A stretch of DNA of 64,000 bases from Numida meleagris (lineage: Eukaryota > Chordata > Aves > Galliformes > Numididae): contig NC_034409.1 in assembly GCF_002078875.1 (NCBI RefSeq), positions 101,976,671 through 102,040,670 on the forward strand, in the 5' to 3' direction. Below, piece after piece: positions 34,901-49,900 of this stretch. Under the pieces are notes generated by a model. The model worked only from the letters and a program-made list of their open reading frames with translations. It did no database searches and was not told the DNA's origin. Every line of letters starts with the position of its first letter. Within the stretch, counting starts at the first letter, position 1. A program made the position numbers and the translations under genes.

Positions 34901-37900
34901 AACTTCAGTGAAACCAGGATTTTCTGTATTTCCAAATTCCTTCCCAGTAGCTGGTCCTAGAGCTGGAGATCAATATTAACTGCTGATGCTATTGAGCTGT
35001 AGAAAGTTATTAGAAATAGTGATTATGATTGGAGACAAATCTTTCTCCCTCCCCTTCCAAAGGAGATGTACAGGGAAGCACCATCATTTTTTTGTTTTCA
35101 GAAATACATCGAGATAGGAGAAAAGGGTGAGCATAGCCAGAGGAGTATTTCTGCTTTTGACTAACTCTTTGGGCCTAATGCTTGGTCTGAAATCACAGTT
35201 CAGTTCAGAAGATTGCTTCACCAGACACCTAACTAATGGTATGGCTCTCTGATACCCTTCTGATGGCGGAAGGGCAATGTGGATAGAATATCTTTGTAGT
35301 TTGGTCATTTCCAAGTGTGAAAAGGGTCTTGTGAGGGCAACTGCTGAGTTCCTGAGATCTGAATTGATTAGAGAAATTCTGGGCTGAAGCCAGAAACTGA
35401 GGAGGGGTGGGAGGGTGAGGATGAAGATTTGACTTCAGAGAGCCTTTACACCTCAACTTGTCCTCTGCATATCTCAGCTGGGCCAATAGAAGAATCTAGC
35501 AATTCCTCCACTTGGGTTAGATAAACCCTTTCCATCTGGAGTTTAAAAAAATATACCTTGAAAACATAACTTGAAATATATATATAAAAAAGAAGCCCCT
35601 TTTCAATAATGATATTCTGTGTACTCATTCTGTAATTGTTCTCCATTTTTCTCCATTTCTTTAATTACTGTGGTAGCAGTCAATCTAATGAAGTCATGTA
35701 GGCAGTACACGTCCCTGATAAAAATTTAAGTGGAAGTTTTTCTCTTCTGTGATAGTTCAAGATTTCTCTATTAGTTACTTGCCTGCAGTTTCAGAGCCGA
35801 GAAATGCTATCAGAAATCACACTAGGAAATCCTCTGAGTTCACTCAAGTCTCTGATTTAGTCAGCTTCAGTTATCGCCATCATTATCAGTTCATCTATAA
35901 ATACATCTGCTTTCACGGCGCACGCATTCTGAAATCTGCCTCTCCGGAGCTGCAGTGCTGTCGCCTGCTATTAGCTGAGCCTCGCTTCACCGCAGCCAGC
36001 GCGAACCGAGCCCAAAACACCGAGCCCATCCCTTGTTGTTAGCTCTGATCGTTGCTGCTATCATTTGATAGTCCGCTTGTAGCCGGTCCAAGTTGGCAAT
36101 GTCACCCCAAGCTGATTGGAGCCACAGACATTTTTGCTGACTGGAGTCATGCTATCTTTGCCAGTTTGCTGGAATAGACACAGACACTGATTGGGTCATG
36201 CTGAAAACATTCCTGTCCTATGAAGCAAGTCTGTTTGTATTTTAGGTTTGCCAGGACTAATGAATTAAAAATCTTGGGCTCGCCACAGCTTGCTGTTTAA
36301 TAATGCCTGTGACAGAAGGATTTTTTCCTCCCTGAAGCATGACAGCATCATAATCCCTCGCCACTGGAAAGGAGAGGAAGGAAAAGCGGAATTGTGAAGA
36401 AAGGCGGAAAAGGGTGATCTTCTGGGAAGGCAAAGCCCATGGGAAGTGCAGGTAGCAGCATGTTGCCCTGACAGCTGTCTCAGCTTCTCAGACCTTGTCA
36501 GTTTGTTGCTATGCAGCAGGTGCAGCCTTTTCTTTTATTGAAGCTTTACTCCATAAAGGCAACGACAAGCCAAGGCAGTGGCTGGCCCTGGATTATACAA
36601 GTGCAGACACTCCGCTAAGTGAGGTAAGGCAACAGGTGTGAAAACTGAACTAAACTGATAGAGCTGTAACAACACTTAGATTATCTGGGTTCTGCTTTTT
36701 GTGAAGCATCAGCAGCCAGTGCTATAGGCAATTGTCATGAGCTAGGGAGCTGCTCATTAAAGGACATTAAATTCCAGGTTGCCCACTCACATTCGTCTCT
36801 GTATACAGCGATACTGTTCATCATGTGTGGAGAAGGCAGGTGTGATGGGGGCACTCAGGCTGTGTGTTTCCTGCATCACCTTGTTTGCACACAGAATGCT
36901 TCCACCTCTCTCTGTACTTTCATTGCTTTCTGTGATGAAGAGCTTGAGGATGCTGCATAAAACTGATTGAAGGTATAAATGTAATATAAGAAACCAGACA
37001 GCAGAGTAATTGCTCTGTATAAAGATGTGATTTCTTTTCTTTTCTGTTTTTTTTTTTCTTTGCGTGTGTGTGTGTGAATTAGAATAAAATGAAAACTTTC
37101 TTTTGTGTTATGATAGAAATCGCCTTTACTTACTGAAAGGGTACTGATTCTTGACCTCAAACAGTTAGTTGTTAGCAGAGGTAATTTAAAGATACTGAAG
37201 ACCACAGAGTACGTAACGGGGATAAGACAACAGGTTTATTCTGAACAATATTGCTATGGAAGTTTAAATCCTCTAGCAGAATGCCTCATTTTAGTTTCTT
37301 AGGCTATGATATGAATTGTGAAGTGGAAGACCACTTGTGATAGTAGATGTCAGGGGAATGATACAGAATGATGAGCAGCCTTCTTTCAAGTATGTGCTTA
37401 TGATTTAAAATCTCTTTTTTTCCTCTTTACCTTGCACTGGGAAGTAGAGAAGAGAAATATGATTGAACAATTTTGGATTAGCAGTTCTGTTGTCTTTAAA
37501 AAAAATGAAATGTCTCAAGTATTTCTCATAAAGTGTTTCTAGAGAAAGAAAAAAAGATCAATAATGTCGAGAAGATAAATGTTAGTCTGATGCAGTGCAC
37601 TTCAAAATAGAATATTTCAATTGACTCCAGAGATCTTTCTCTGAGAACTAAAATCATACGCTGTGGCAGTTATTTGATCTTTGTTCATCTCTGCCCAGTA
37701 GATACCAGTTCAAATTTTTGTGTCTTGATGAATAGTAAGAGGGAATAAGGAATAATCCCTGATATTTTTCATGGGTCAGCAGAGAAACAAATTCTCACCT
37801 CCAAATGAGATTTATTTAAAGTAATGATTTTAGACTATTTGTTATTTTTAGAAAAAAGTAAGACTTTTAAGCAACAATTTCTTTGATTATGGTTAATGCT

Positions 37901-40900
37901 AATGAACGTGTAACATTGCTACAGAGTAACTGTATCTGTTAGCTAAATATTAATGCAGATAAAGGCTGAAATTAATGGGCCAAATGCAAATATTCTTCCA
38001 CTGATTGCAAGGCAGTGATGCCAGGGAAGAATTTGATTCACTTATGCATCATCAAGGAAGACTGTAATCCTGTAATATTATTCTGTTCTATTGACTTTCT
38101 GAGACTGCCAAATAATTAAGTGTAAATTGGAATGGGCTGTTGGGATTTCAGTGCAATATAATCACTACTTCACTGAAAAACTGCAAGATTATTGGCTTAG
38201 GAAATTGGCTTGTGTTTTCACTAGCTAAATGCTATGTTCTTAGTGATATGTGGTACACCATTTAGCAATGTTTTTTTGCATTTTCCTGAAAAAATTGGTT
38301 TCTAACTGACCCTGGAGTTTTTACGGTAATTTAAAAGCTACTCTCATTATTTGTCCACATTGTTGGTATGAGTACAATGCACTCTGGATAGCATAGTCTT
38401 CAGTCCTAAAATAATTTCTTTATGGGCAGATCTCTTGCATGCATGAAGTCCCACTGACTTCATGTTCTTCACACACAGAGCTAATCAGAAAGTTAGTATC
38501 TGTGAATTTCAGCAGCTTTGTGCTAGGTATACAACAAGATTAAGTTTGCCTTCATCTACGTTACTGAGTTCAATCAAAACCATTCATTCACATGGTTAAA
38601 TGCATACACTAAAACTGCGAGTACAACCTTTGGATGTTCAAAGATGCTTTAATTATACCAGTACAGATCAGTAGTAACGAACTTCTTTGTTACTTAATGA
38701 TTCTTCGCTGCTCTGCTTGAAGTGAATTAGCAGTTTTCTTAATGGACAGGGTCTCATCTCATTAAAACCACTTTTTGGAGCTGCTGGTCTCAGAAGAAAT
38801 ACCAAGGACTGCCTAAGGTCCTGATCCGGGAGGCAAACCCATGCAGAAAGACCCCTACATCTATAGAGAGGTCCGCTGAAGAACCACCACCAAGGTTTGG
38901 CAAGCCACAGACTTTCTGTCCATTGACTGGGGGAGTATGGGTGGAAGGTAGGAGGTTGGGTGCCTCCTCATTGACACCATCTGGAGTGGTGTGCACGTTT
39001 CCAATCACATGGCAGGCTTGGGGTCATGTTACTCTCAACTCCCCACCCCTTCTTCCTTCTTCACCTTCAGAACCAGGCAGCATTGCCACGAGTCAAGGCT
39101 TGCTGAAGGGGCAATGGCGGGGAGCAAGCAGGTGAGGAGAGGGGAAGCTTCCTTTGCCATCATTCTTTCTAATCTGCAAATAGCAAAAGAAAGGCAGTCT
39201 GCACTTGAATCCTTTTTAAATGGATAAGTGAAATGGCATTCCCTTGACTTTGATTCTAAACATTGCTTGGTTAGAATGAGAAAGGTAGCTATGAGTGCAT
39301 GAGAAGCATTAAAACTGATTTGCTGGATGGTGTCACATGCTCTGTAATAAATGTATTGTTTATATTATTGCAGCTGGAACAGACAAGTAAAAGCATTGGC
39401 TCAAGTGCCCACATGATCACCACCGCCAGGGTACCTGCTGATAAGCAAGTACGAATTGCATTCAGCCTGGATGAATCCCCAGGTACAATTTAATTTACAG
39501 ATTAAACCACAAGGAAGTGATTGCTTTTAATTTTTTACATGCTTTTACTAGTATCTACAATATCGAATGAAGTCCAGAGTTATGGGTGGATTTTTTTCCT
39601 GAGTGATAGTGTATGATCAGTTTTCTTGTCCAGTAGCTTTTAATGTTTCCATTAACAATTTCATTAGACTAAAATGACTGACAGTTTAGATCTTTTTTTT
39701 TTTCCAGTGGTTTGAGGAAAATACACTTAAGATTTTAATTAACTATCAAAATCATTTGTATTTGCTTGATCATCAGTATGCTTGATTTTCAGGCAATTTT
39801 AAAACAATGAAAGAAAAAGGACACTTTGTACTGACAGTGAGGCTAGAGCAGGAAGAGACTTTCCCTTCAACAGGAAGGTTGGAAAGTGCCACATGTGCCC
39901 GGCTTGGTGAAAGGTTTCAGGAAACGGATGCCCCACATGGCATGTTCCCCGAGAAAGCAGCAGAAATTTCATTGATGTTTATCCTGTCAGCTAGTGCTGA
40001 CTGAGCATTAATTTCCTCAAGTATGCTCTGTGTGTACATGGCCCCTTTGGACTTTGGAGTAAATGAATATTCTTAGTTTGTATCTTAAATATTATTAAGG
40101 ACTGGAGACGTTGACACGCAATAATAAAATCAGGGTGTAACAAAGTAAAATGGAAGCTAGGAAGCATCTTGGATAAAGTTGGCTGAGCTGTTGATAAAGG
40201 TGAGTCATTGTCTGAGATGTGTTGATGGTGTGAAATCTAAGGATCTCTGATAAAGATAACTGAAACCCACTGCTGATGAGTGCTTTATGGGACAGGATGA
40301 TGTGTGAGGTCTCTTCCTGAGCTTTCTGAGAATTGTCTTAATTTTGATATCATTTTCTCATTTTAAAAAATATTGTAGAATATACTTTATATTCCCTAGC
40401 TAATTATTGCATAATATCAATTTACAGCTAAAAGTCTGAAATAAATTAAAAAAAAAGGAGATTTAAAACCAAACTTTTATATTATTGTACATGACTTGCA
40501 GCTTATAAAGATGAGTGATCCACAAAGATTGGGAGAAGAAATATAAGGGAATACATGTGGCTGTCTATGTGCCCTCTTTTCATAAATTACAGTAACATGC
40601 TAATTACATTTTTATTGCAGAAAGTAATAATGAATCCTTCTCACCTCTGAAGATACAACGGCATTGTACATTTCTTACAAGAATTGTGGCAAAGCTAGGT
40701 CTTGGAGAGAGACTTAAAAGAAAGGGGAGTGATCTTACGAATTGCGGAAAAAGAATGCGTATGGGAGAAATTGAAAACAAGACAGGGAAAGCTGAGACCA
40801 TGGGAAAATCAAAGAGGGTAGAGTGGTTTGTGACAGGAGACGGCAGTAGGAAATAACAAGGTTGTGAATAGCTTGGAAGAAGAGGGACATGAAAGGCAGG

Positions 40901-43900
40901 AAGCCTAGCTTCCTTAACATTGCATCATATTTATTTTTTACTTTTCTATCCTGCTAATAATTTCAGCCTCTCTTAACATTTACAGAAAGAATCTCAGTTA
41001 CAGAAAGGTAATCTTTTTCTGTTACATTCTGTTAAACCTCTCCATGGTTTTGAGTCATTTATTACATAAATACAAGTGCTCCAGCAATATTCAATCCAGA
41101 ATCTTTGAGTAGTGATAAAACTAAGTAGCAACCAGTACAGTGATTGCCATGTATTCCTCTGGATGACACCCCTTCGGGGGCCAGTAAGAGGCCTAAACTG
41201 ACACTCTGTTTTACTGCATCACAAGATTTCTACTCCTTCTTTTAGTGGTAAGCATGGACATATAAATATTATTACATTTAATATATTCTAAGAAGTCAAA
41301 GCAAGGAAACTTTTGTAAAGTTTTCTAATTTCCAATAAACCATAGTCGGATCAAGATAGTATAAAGAAGTACTTAGCACATTTTTTAACATGAGCTGAGT
41401 ACATACAGGAAGTCCTTCACCAGGGCTAAGTGGTGATGGAATCTCTCTGACTTAAACTTTCCCTTGAATTTTATCTCATTTGAAAGACACAGTGATAGGT
41501 TTCACCAAGTAATGCTGCATTATCCTTCCAGGGGCTGTACCACAGCTTACTTGGAGGAACTTGCAGCATAACTAGATATAAAAAGGGGAAATGGAATGTT
41601 TCTTCTGGGTGGTGATTATCTCACTGGCTAGGATTGTAACCAAGTGCTGGGTGTGAGAAGCAGTGAAAGGAGAAACTGCTCTCAACGCATGAGATTACTT
41701 TGTGTTCACTGACCTACAAGAGGGGAGCTGGCTTATCCTGAGTATACAAGAAATAACTTAATTGTGTTATATTATTTGTCAGTCAACACTTTGTGCATTT
41801 TGCAGCATTTTAATGTGAATGTTGGCAAACCAGTTCCTTAAAAGTCTCAAGAACAGCAGCTGATTTGAGTGCTATATAAGATGACAGTTTTATTGTGTAT
41901 CTCTTATTCCTGTATATATAGATATCTATGTTTGGCTCTTTTATTCACGTTCACTAAGCTGGCATCAAACATAGGTTTCCCAGAGTGTGTCTGCACACCA
42001 TATTCCACCAGTTTGATTTAAGGTACTGTTTTAAATTAATGGATTTGAGACGTACTATATCAGTCTATCATATAAATTGGGAAACTTAATACAAGTTAAA
42101 CTGAATATGATGATCCAAAATTTAAATAAGTGGTCCCAAGTAGAAAGTTCACTTTAATTTATCAACGTCGATTTATTTAAACCAATGAAATTCAGTATAT
42201 CCTAATCTATATCATTAAACCTTATTTACTGATTATATCATTAAATCAGGAACTTCATTAAATGTAGAGAACTGGATATATATTGTGTAGTAGTTCTAAA
42301 AAATACTGTTTAGGTGAATATCTCTTTACTTTCCCTTCCAGAATAAAGGCTTGGATCTAACTAAAAAATTCTGGTAGCAATGTGGTGATCAATTACTCTT
42401 CTATCTCTGATAGCATTCTCTGGGAAAAATCACATATAACAGAGGCAAAATATACCTCTTTTAATAAAACTGACAGACAGTGGAATGACACGGTATTTTT
42501 GCTAGCATAGCAAACGACTTATTTTATTCCTCTTTATGCCTTTGTTTTCCTAGGGACCATAAATAATTTTTTGCTTTTATAGTTGATCTGGTAAGGCTGT
42601 TTTGCAATGGCTGCATCAATAGCAAGCTTCAAAGCCCTACTCAGTCTTCATTTTCATTTGTTACAGCAACAGAGACTTACCAACTGATAATATATTGATT
42701 GAAAACTAATGAGGATTGCTAAAATATATGGGTGAAATTTACAAAGTTACTTTTCCAAAACTGCACTCAGCCTACAAGTAAGTGGCTTGAGCTTTGAAAA
42801 TGACAAGAATCATCACGTACCACTCACCTCATCTCACTCTGTATTTCTTATCTAAAGACATGCTGTTAGCTCCTGAGGGGGAAACATACTGCCAGTGTGC
42901 CTGTCTGTCCAGGGGCTGGCATGGTGGGTCCCCCTTTGAGGTCTTTTGGGCCTTTCTGTGATAAAAATAAGAAATTCTTGGAGTAGGACAGCATAAGAAC
43001 ACTGCATAACATTCACTTTTTAGTTTGGGCTCGTGCATGTCTTCAGAGCCCCAAGTGTTTAGTAAATCCTACGTGCAAGACGTTATTAGGATAGGCAGTA
43101 CCTACTTGTATTTTGAGGAAGTTAGGAACCTACGTGAGATACCCTCAAAGGGACAGAGGCTGTACATTCCTCATAGGACACTTTAAGCTTAGGTTGAAGG
43201 TATACTGATTAGGAGGGTTTTGCTCTTACCTCTTGTGTTATGGGCTGTGCTATTTCAGGGAGCTCTGCAACTCTTATTATTGAGCAAGCCTTCATAGCCT
43301 ATTCCTGGGTCAGGCAGTGACCATTCCTCACTATTTTATGCGTGAGGTAACTGAGGGGTTGCGTAAGGTCGCTTCAGGCAGGACTGTGAATAGAACCCAG
43401 GGAGTTTCACACAGTGGTGCCAAGTCCCAGTCACTTAGCCACACAGCCTTCCAGGATGAACTCGATCAGTCCATGCTCATCTGTCAGTAACCAGCGCTGT
43501 AGCTACTGGGCCTCACTGCCCTCCTAGGGCCAAGGCCGGACCCCCTGTACACAGTTTTTCAGTGGTGTCCAACTGTCGGTTGCCGTCGGGTTTGAGCACT
43601 TTTCCTGTGCAAGGGCTGATCCACTTACAGGATAACAGCATGCTTATGTTACCAATTTAATTCTTTAATTTAGGAGGAAGAGATCTGAATACGCTTGCCC
43701 ACGCATGTAGGAGAGAAAATTAGTATCTGATTGTATAATTAAAGACTGGATCATAACTCAGTTACTCGAGGAAGCAGAGTTGTGATTGGCATTTCCTAAA
43801 TTTTGAGTGCTTGATTTAGCAACCTTAGTGTGCTTTTAACGCATTTAAATTTTTATTTTCTATTTCTGGCTATCTTTGTGAAGATCCAAGAGATACTGTA

Positions 43901-46900
43901 ATTTGTGAGTTCATGCTGCAAACGAATCAGATGTTGTTCATCAAGTACTTATTCATCAACTGTTGCCCATATCCCACATTTTAGCTAAATGGAGCAGCTA
44001 TATAGGAAGAGACAGGAGTGTTTCTTTTCACTGTACCAAGCATTTTGTCAGTCAGACAGTAGAATGTGAGGGATTTTGCTTTTTTGTCTTCATCATGGAA
44101 GTCTGTGCTAGTGGAATCTCCAGAAGGCCAAAACATGGTTAAGTAAGCTTTCCAGAAAGCATGATTTGTTCTTAAATGCACAGCATTAGTGTATGTTGGG
44201 GGACTGAATAGATAAAAACATCACTAATAAGTAAGTAATAAGCCTTTTGTGTGAGGAAAGTCGGTCCTAATGTCGTTCAGCTTTCTAAATCAGATTGCTT
44301 GAGTGAATATCTGTACCACTCATTATAAGTCCATCATCACATTTGTGTGAATAGGTGTGATCAGCAGAGAGAGAAGAGCTCACCTGGACAACAGAGCTTG
44401 AGCGGCTTAGCCTTGCTGCCCCTGTACACCACTGCCCATTATACCATCTGGGCATGAAGGTTTGTTGGCTGGGCAGCTTAGGGAGCTTCTTCATTTGTTA
44501 CATTGCTAGCTTTGCAACAGGAATGGTCAGAGTTGGCTTTGAAACAGAAAGATGCTTTGTCTCAGCCCAACTGAATGGAAAGCAAAAGGAGGAAGTGAGT
44601 GTGATTTAGTCTGTTCCCCTGTGCACTAAGGCAGTAGTAATTCTTTTAGAACAAATTGCAAGAGTTTCTTGCCTCTTGATTTTCTGCAAATATATTCAAA
44701 AGAATCTTAGGAAGTGAATAATTGCTGTCACTTGCTTTCCTCTTTTGTGAAATCCAAATGTGTTTTATTTTTACCTAGTAATTTTTGTTGTTGTTGTGGC
44801 TGTTACTGTGACAACAGTGATATACAGACCAACCTGAAGAAGTAATTAATTTCACTGGAAGCTCTGGGGAAATTTTTTCATTGTTGTTTTTGTGGAAAAC
44901 AAGCTTGCAGTTAGCTGTGGAGATACCTGTTTGGTTTTGTGGGCTAAACACTTAAGCTGAGAATTTCATAGGAGCCCAAGAGAATTAGGAACTCACAAAA
45001 AAGTCAAGCCACCAAAGTCCCCAGCTTATCTGATGTGGTGAACATCATTGAGAGGATGATTTAAACAAGTCTTAAACTAGCATAACTAAAAAAAACCCTA
45101 GCAGCTGTTCAATAGATGCTAGGGCAGGCCCATTATAAAATGTACTATGGTATGCCTTAATGGTTAGGATACCAATATGTTCCATTTTTAGTACCATTGA
45201 CTCAGTCACTTGAGTTCAGAAAATAAGTAGGGAACATCTGCTTATTGAAAGGATTTCCTCTACAGTAATTTATCTCCCTATTCCATCCTTTCTAAAATAT
45301 TTTCAAAACTTATTTACTTTTTTTTTTGTTTTTTGTTTTTTCCTGAGTACATTCCAATATATTTTCTAATTTTCTGCAACAATTTTTTTTTTTTTTTTGT
45401 GAAGAAGTATTTTTTGGCTGATGTCCTTTCTTCTGGAGTGACTTTTTGTTTGATTTTCCTTAAGTTAAAATGGTCCAAGTTCCCTCCTTACTGCTACTGT
45501 ACCAAAGTTGTACTGCTTGAATCGTCAAAACAAATAGCAGCTTCACTGCAGTCCACTCCTCCGGTCCAATATCTCTGTCAGAATATTTAACAGCTATTTG
45601 TCCAAATATCTGTAGAGCAGCTGTACCCCTCGTCTGACTGAGTCCTATTCTGTCCTTCCTTTTAGCCCTGTCATATGATTCATCTTTCTTCTTTTAGAGT
45701 ATTGGTCTATTTTTAAATACTGTGCAAGAAAACAGCAGCAAATTAAAGGTAAACACCTGCATATCATCAGGATACAACCCTGAAATTAAAGCCATTTAAA
45801 TATTTTCTATAATGGGCATCTATGGGACGTGGTGCACAAATGGAAGTTGTGTGTGTGGGTGTGACTTTATGAGGAAGACCTCTACCCCATAAAAATATAC
45901 TCCTTTGCTTTGTTTCTTGTGGAGGTTCATAAAGTTTTGCTTTTCCCTTCTGTATCACTGTATTTTTTCCTCCCTGCCCTCCTCTGGGCCTGCCTTCCTA
46001 GTGGTGTCCATCTCAGGCTGAGCTAGTTAAAAGTAAGGTTCTGACTGTCTGTTAGCCAGTATGTTTCTTCATTGGATATAGTGGGTTAGTTTACTTGCTT
46101 CCTCAACGTACTTTGCTGTATGACCACTGATGGCAGGATAAGGAGGTAACAATATTGGAAAAATAATTTAAATCTTAGTCTGTTCTCTTTAAGAATGCTG
46201 CTTTGACACATAGTTCTTTAAATCCTGTTGGGAATTTGTGGTATACAGGTCTGTCAGCATAAAGCAGTCTACAGGATCTGACCTATGGTGGCAATTTTCT
46301 CCAGTGAGAGCCATCCTTGTTTTGTTTTGACACATTACAAATAACTGACTCTGTAAGCTGGCTGATAGTAACCTTCTCTTCACCTCCCATAACCTGTAGT
46401 AAGATACATAAACCGTCATCACAATCCAATGCAAAACTGATAGTGTGAAAGTCACTGAGAAAGAAATATTGCGGTGGCTAGCTGTGACGCTACGTAGTAT
46501 GATTCATATTTCTGATCTCAGTCCAGCTACTAGTGGGCAGGTGTCCACACCACAACACTGACGCAACTGGCGCGCTCTGTCCCACCTTTGCGTGAAGCCT
46601 GTACTAAAAATAAAGAAATAAATAAAAACACAGTTTGGCTCATTGTCATGAATGAACTATCTCTAGTAGGGAAGGATTACAGTCTACAGGTTAGAGTAAA
46701 AACATTTCCTTACAGTATGGAGAAGTTTGTGGCGCTTCCTCACTTTAATCATGTCTGTGTTGGTAACTATCTTCTAGTTGCCACGGTGCCGGCCTTATTT
46801 TCTTGTTCATGCAGTTGTCTTTGGATGGTGGGATAAAAAGTTTCTATTATTGTTGTTTTAGCCCTGGTAAGTCATTGTACTGTGATGGGGAAGTTATCTT

Positions 46901-49900
46901 TCCCTCTCGTTCAAGTGATGAACTCTTTCATAGTAAGGATGCTGTTTGTGAAAGGCTCTTTATTTTACACTGTAACGGATAGCTCAGGGAGTAAGATTGT
47001 TTAAATGTATTGTTTTTATTAAATTGTCACACTCTGATTCTGTAACTAGCTTTGTTTTGTTTCTTAATCACAGCAATACAAAATAGGATTTCTGCTTTTC
47101 TAGAACCTAAATGTTTCCTTATTTCCTACCCACTGATATTTTCAGAGTCCATTAAGGTATCTCAAGTGTAGAAAGATAAGCATATATATGAAGGTATTTG
47201 CACAACCCTGTTATTATTGTGAATATTTGCAATTTAGAACTACTTTGAACAGATCATTTGAAATACCCCTTCTTGGTAGATACTGGCTTTTAATGTCATC
47301 TGTACCTTCTAGATGATGATGCTCCTGAAAACTCCTTCCCTTTGGCATTTCCAGAACTAGATCAGCAGCTGCAGGTAAACCTTTTCTTTTTTGACTGCAG
47401 TATTACTACACGTTGACTAGATTTGTTTTGTTAAAAGACTCTGGATGTTACACTAAGATGAAAGTTTTCAGTGATGCTTCCCTAATCTATTAACATTTAA
47501 TAAGACTGTATATTTCCACAGAGGAAAACATTGTCTTTTTAAGATCTGCAGAAAATTGGTTGAGCATCTTTAATCCAATTGCAGGGAAATTACTATTTTA
47601 ACAATTTCACATGCTTTTAATTTATTTATTTTTTTTTTACAATTCCTGTGCAAAACACAGCATGTACTACTGCACAGCAATGAAGGGAGTTACTATGATT
47701 TTGATGGAAAAAGAAGTGAGCCAGGTATGCTGTTCTCATGCCTACAGGGTGGGCTAAGTTTGGTGATCAGCTTTCTCTGAAGCATCCCAAGAGAACACAA
47801 AGGTACATTCTGCAGTGCCATCCCTTCTCAATTCTTGGGTAATAAAGGCAAGTCATCAAAATTACTCAATTCATACTGCATGGCCAGCAAGCTTCTCAGT
47901 TGCCCTAGAAGATGTCTTCAGACAGTGCAAGACAGAAGAGGCGAACCCTTTCACGCCTGCTCTGATTTGTGATGTCAGAAGAGCCCTGATAGCTGGGCAA
48001 TCAGGCAGCAACTGATGGCAACTCTACGGTCTGCCAGGCACAGAGCCAACTCTGTGTCCAGGGATTATTTCCTTTTCCTCTCTGGCAGTTCTGGAGTGTT
48101 TGTTGGCCTTTGTAAGCTACTTTAGATCATCTGTTTCCCAGGAGCATTTAGACTTCCTCTGATATTTCAATATGAAGGCAGTTGTTTCCTGAGTGTAAAT
48201 TGAGAAAGGCATTAGCAGACCGTGTTGTCCAATGATGTCATCCTTCCTGTCCCCATCAACGAGTGAGACAACACTGGAGGGCTGCTGACTTAAAGGAATT
48301 AATTCTCTCTCCTGCTGTTCTCATCAAAAGGATGACTGAGGAAGGACTGGAGGATGACAGAGACTCTTCTTGCTCTATCCCTCTAATCCTGGGAATAGAG
48401 ACAGGTTCCTTAGGCATAACTAGGAAAGATTAAAGGAATGAATAGCACCTTACAATCTGAGCTGAAAAGAGCAGCAGAGACAACAGATACTTCTTCCCTC
48501 AGAAGAACTCCATTTCAGAAAATCTATATTGTTTTGTGGCAGATACACTGAATAGAAAGTCAATGACCTGCATTTTTTTTGAGTTAGTGACACAGTGTGT
48601 GATCATGAGTAAGTTGCCTCATCCCTCTGTTGATCTATGAAATGAGGTTAATAATTTTTACCTTCCTTATTAAAGAGCACTGAGATCAGTAAGTGGGGGC
48701 TGCTCTAAAAGAGCAAAGTATGATTGCCATTACTGCTGTTGGTACCTAAAAACAAAATTAGTAGCATTAGATGTAGGTACTTTACAGCCCAAGTTATTAT
48801 TTTTTATTAGGACTTTTATTACCCATTTCTGGAGCAAGTGATGCTCTCTAAATGTGTAATTTCATGATAGGCTGAAATAGACTGGAAGCATTCAAGTGTG
48901 TTGGATAAATAATAGTTCTTTAGTGAACGTTTTCTAAGTACACACTGCAGCAGTTCCACAAAGTGCACCCTCTGGGTTTGCTAAGTACCTAACATTCAAT
49001 TTCAAAAGAAACTTCCTTTACCCTCATGATTTCAAGATGACAGCAAGTTCAAAGAACAATCAAGGGCTTCGATTCAGATACTATTCTTTTTATTATCCTT
49101 TATTAACTTTTTTTAGGGATAAATCTGAGGTAATTCAAAGGATTTGAATTGCAAGGCTGTAAACATTTAATGTAATCAGGTTTAAATTGCTTTAAAATTC
49201 CAAACTAATAGTAAGTGTAATAAAGTTATTATTGATCTAGCTACAAATCCTTATTAGTCACATTTTTAAGTTAGCGTAATCCAATTTGCTCATAGTGTGT
49301 CAGCCCAGCATAGCATATATTTGGAATTTCTGTTCATGTAACCTTGCCAGCATTGAAACAGGTAGCTCCCATACTACAGAAGCAAACTGCAACAACATAG
49401 ACTTCACCAGGACATGCAGAAGTACTGCATGGGGACCTGCAGAAACAGTGAGTGGTGGTGTCCCTTGCCACCCCATCCGCACTTTTCTGTATCCCAGACT
49501 TAGCTAGTATAAAGCAGCATATATCTCAGCAAGCCCTTTAATCAACCATGGCATAGCTGCCTGAAATGCTTGAGTTTGTAAGAATGCTGGTACATATTTT
49601 CATAATAAAAACATCACATATAAAGCCATGACCATGCTGTACCATCACCATGCTGTAAATACAGTCAAAAGCATTAGTATTTTATTTAAAGAAAAAACTA
49701 TATATGCAGGGTAGGTGCCTATACAATACTATGAACTTAAAAAAAAAGACTATCTTTGTACTTTTGAAAACTGGTGAGACCTTGAAACCTTTAAAAAGAA
49801 GAGCCCAAATTAACTGATCTTCAGGTTGGATTTTGAAAGCAGCTTGAAAGATATGTAAGTTCACTGAGCCACTTGGAAAATCAGTGCCTTAGTATTCTAT

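Larger units (their letters stand above)
25913..39373 (+). other. MAP3K7CL first intron region
   Basis: AT-rich intronic DNA between the alternative first exon and the main start exon. Apart from three CR1 copies, a possible MIR fragment and the candidate promoter at 35.9 kb, nothing was recognised. Open frames at 29171-29563 and 31867-32223 have no recognisable domains. Confidence 0.6.
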
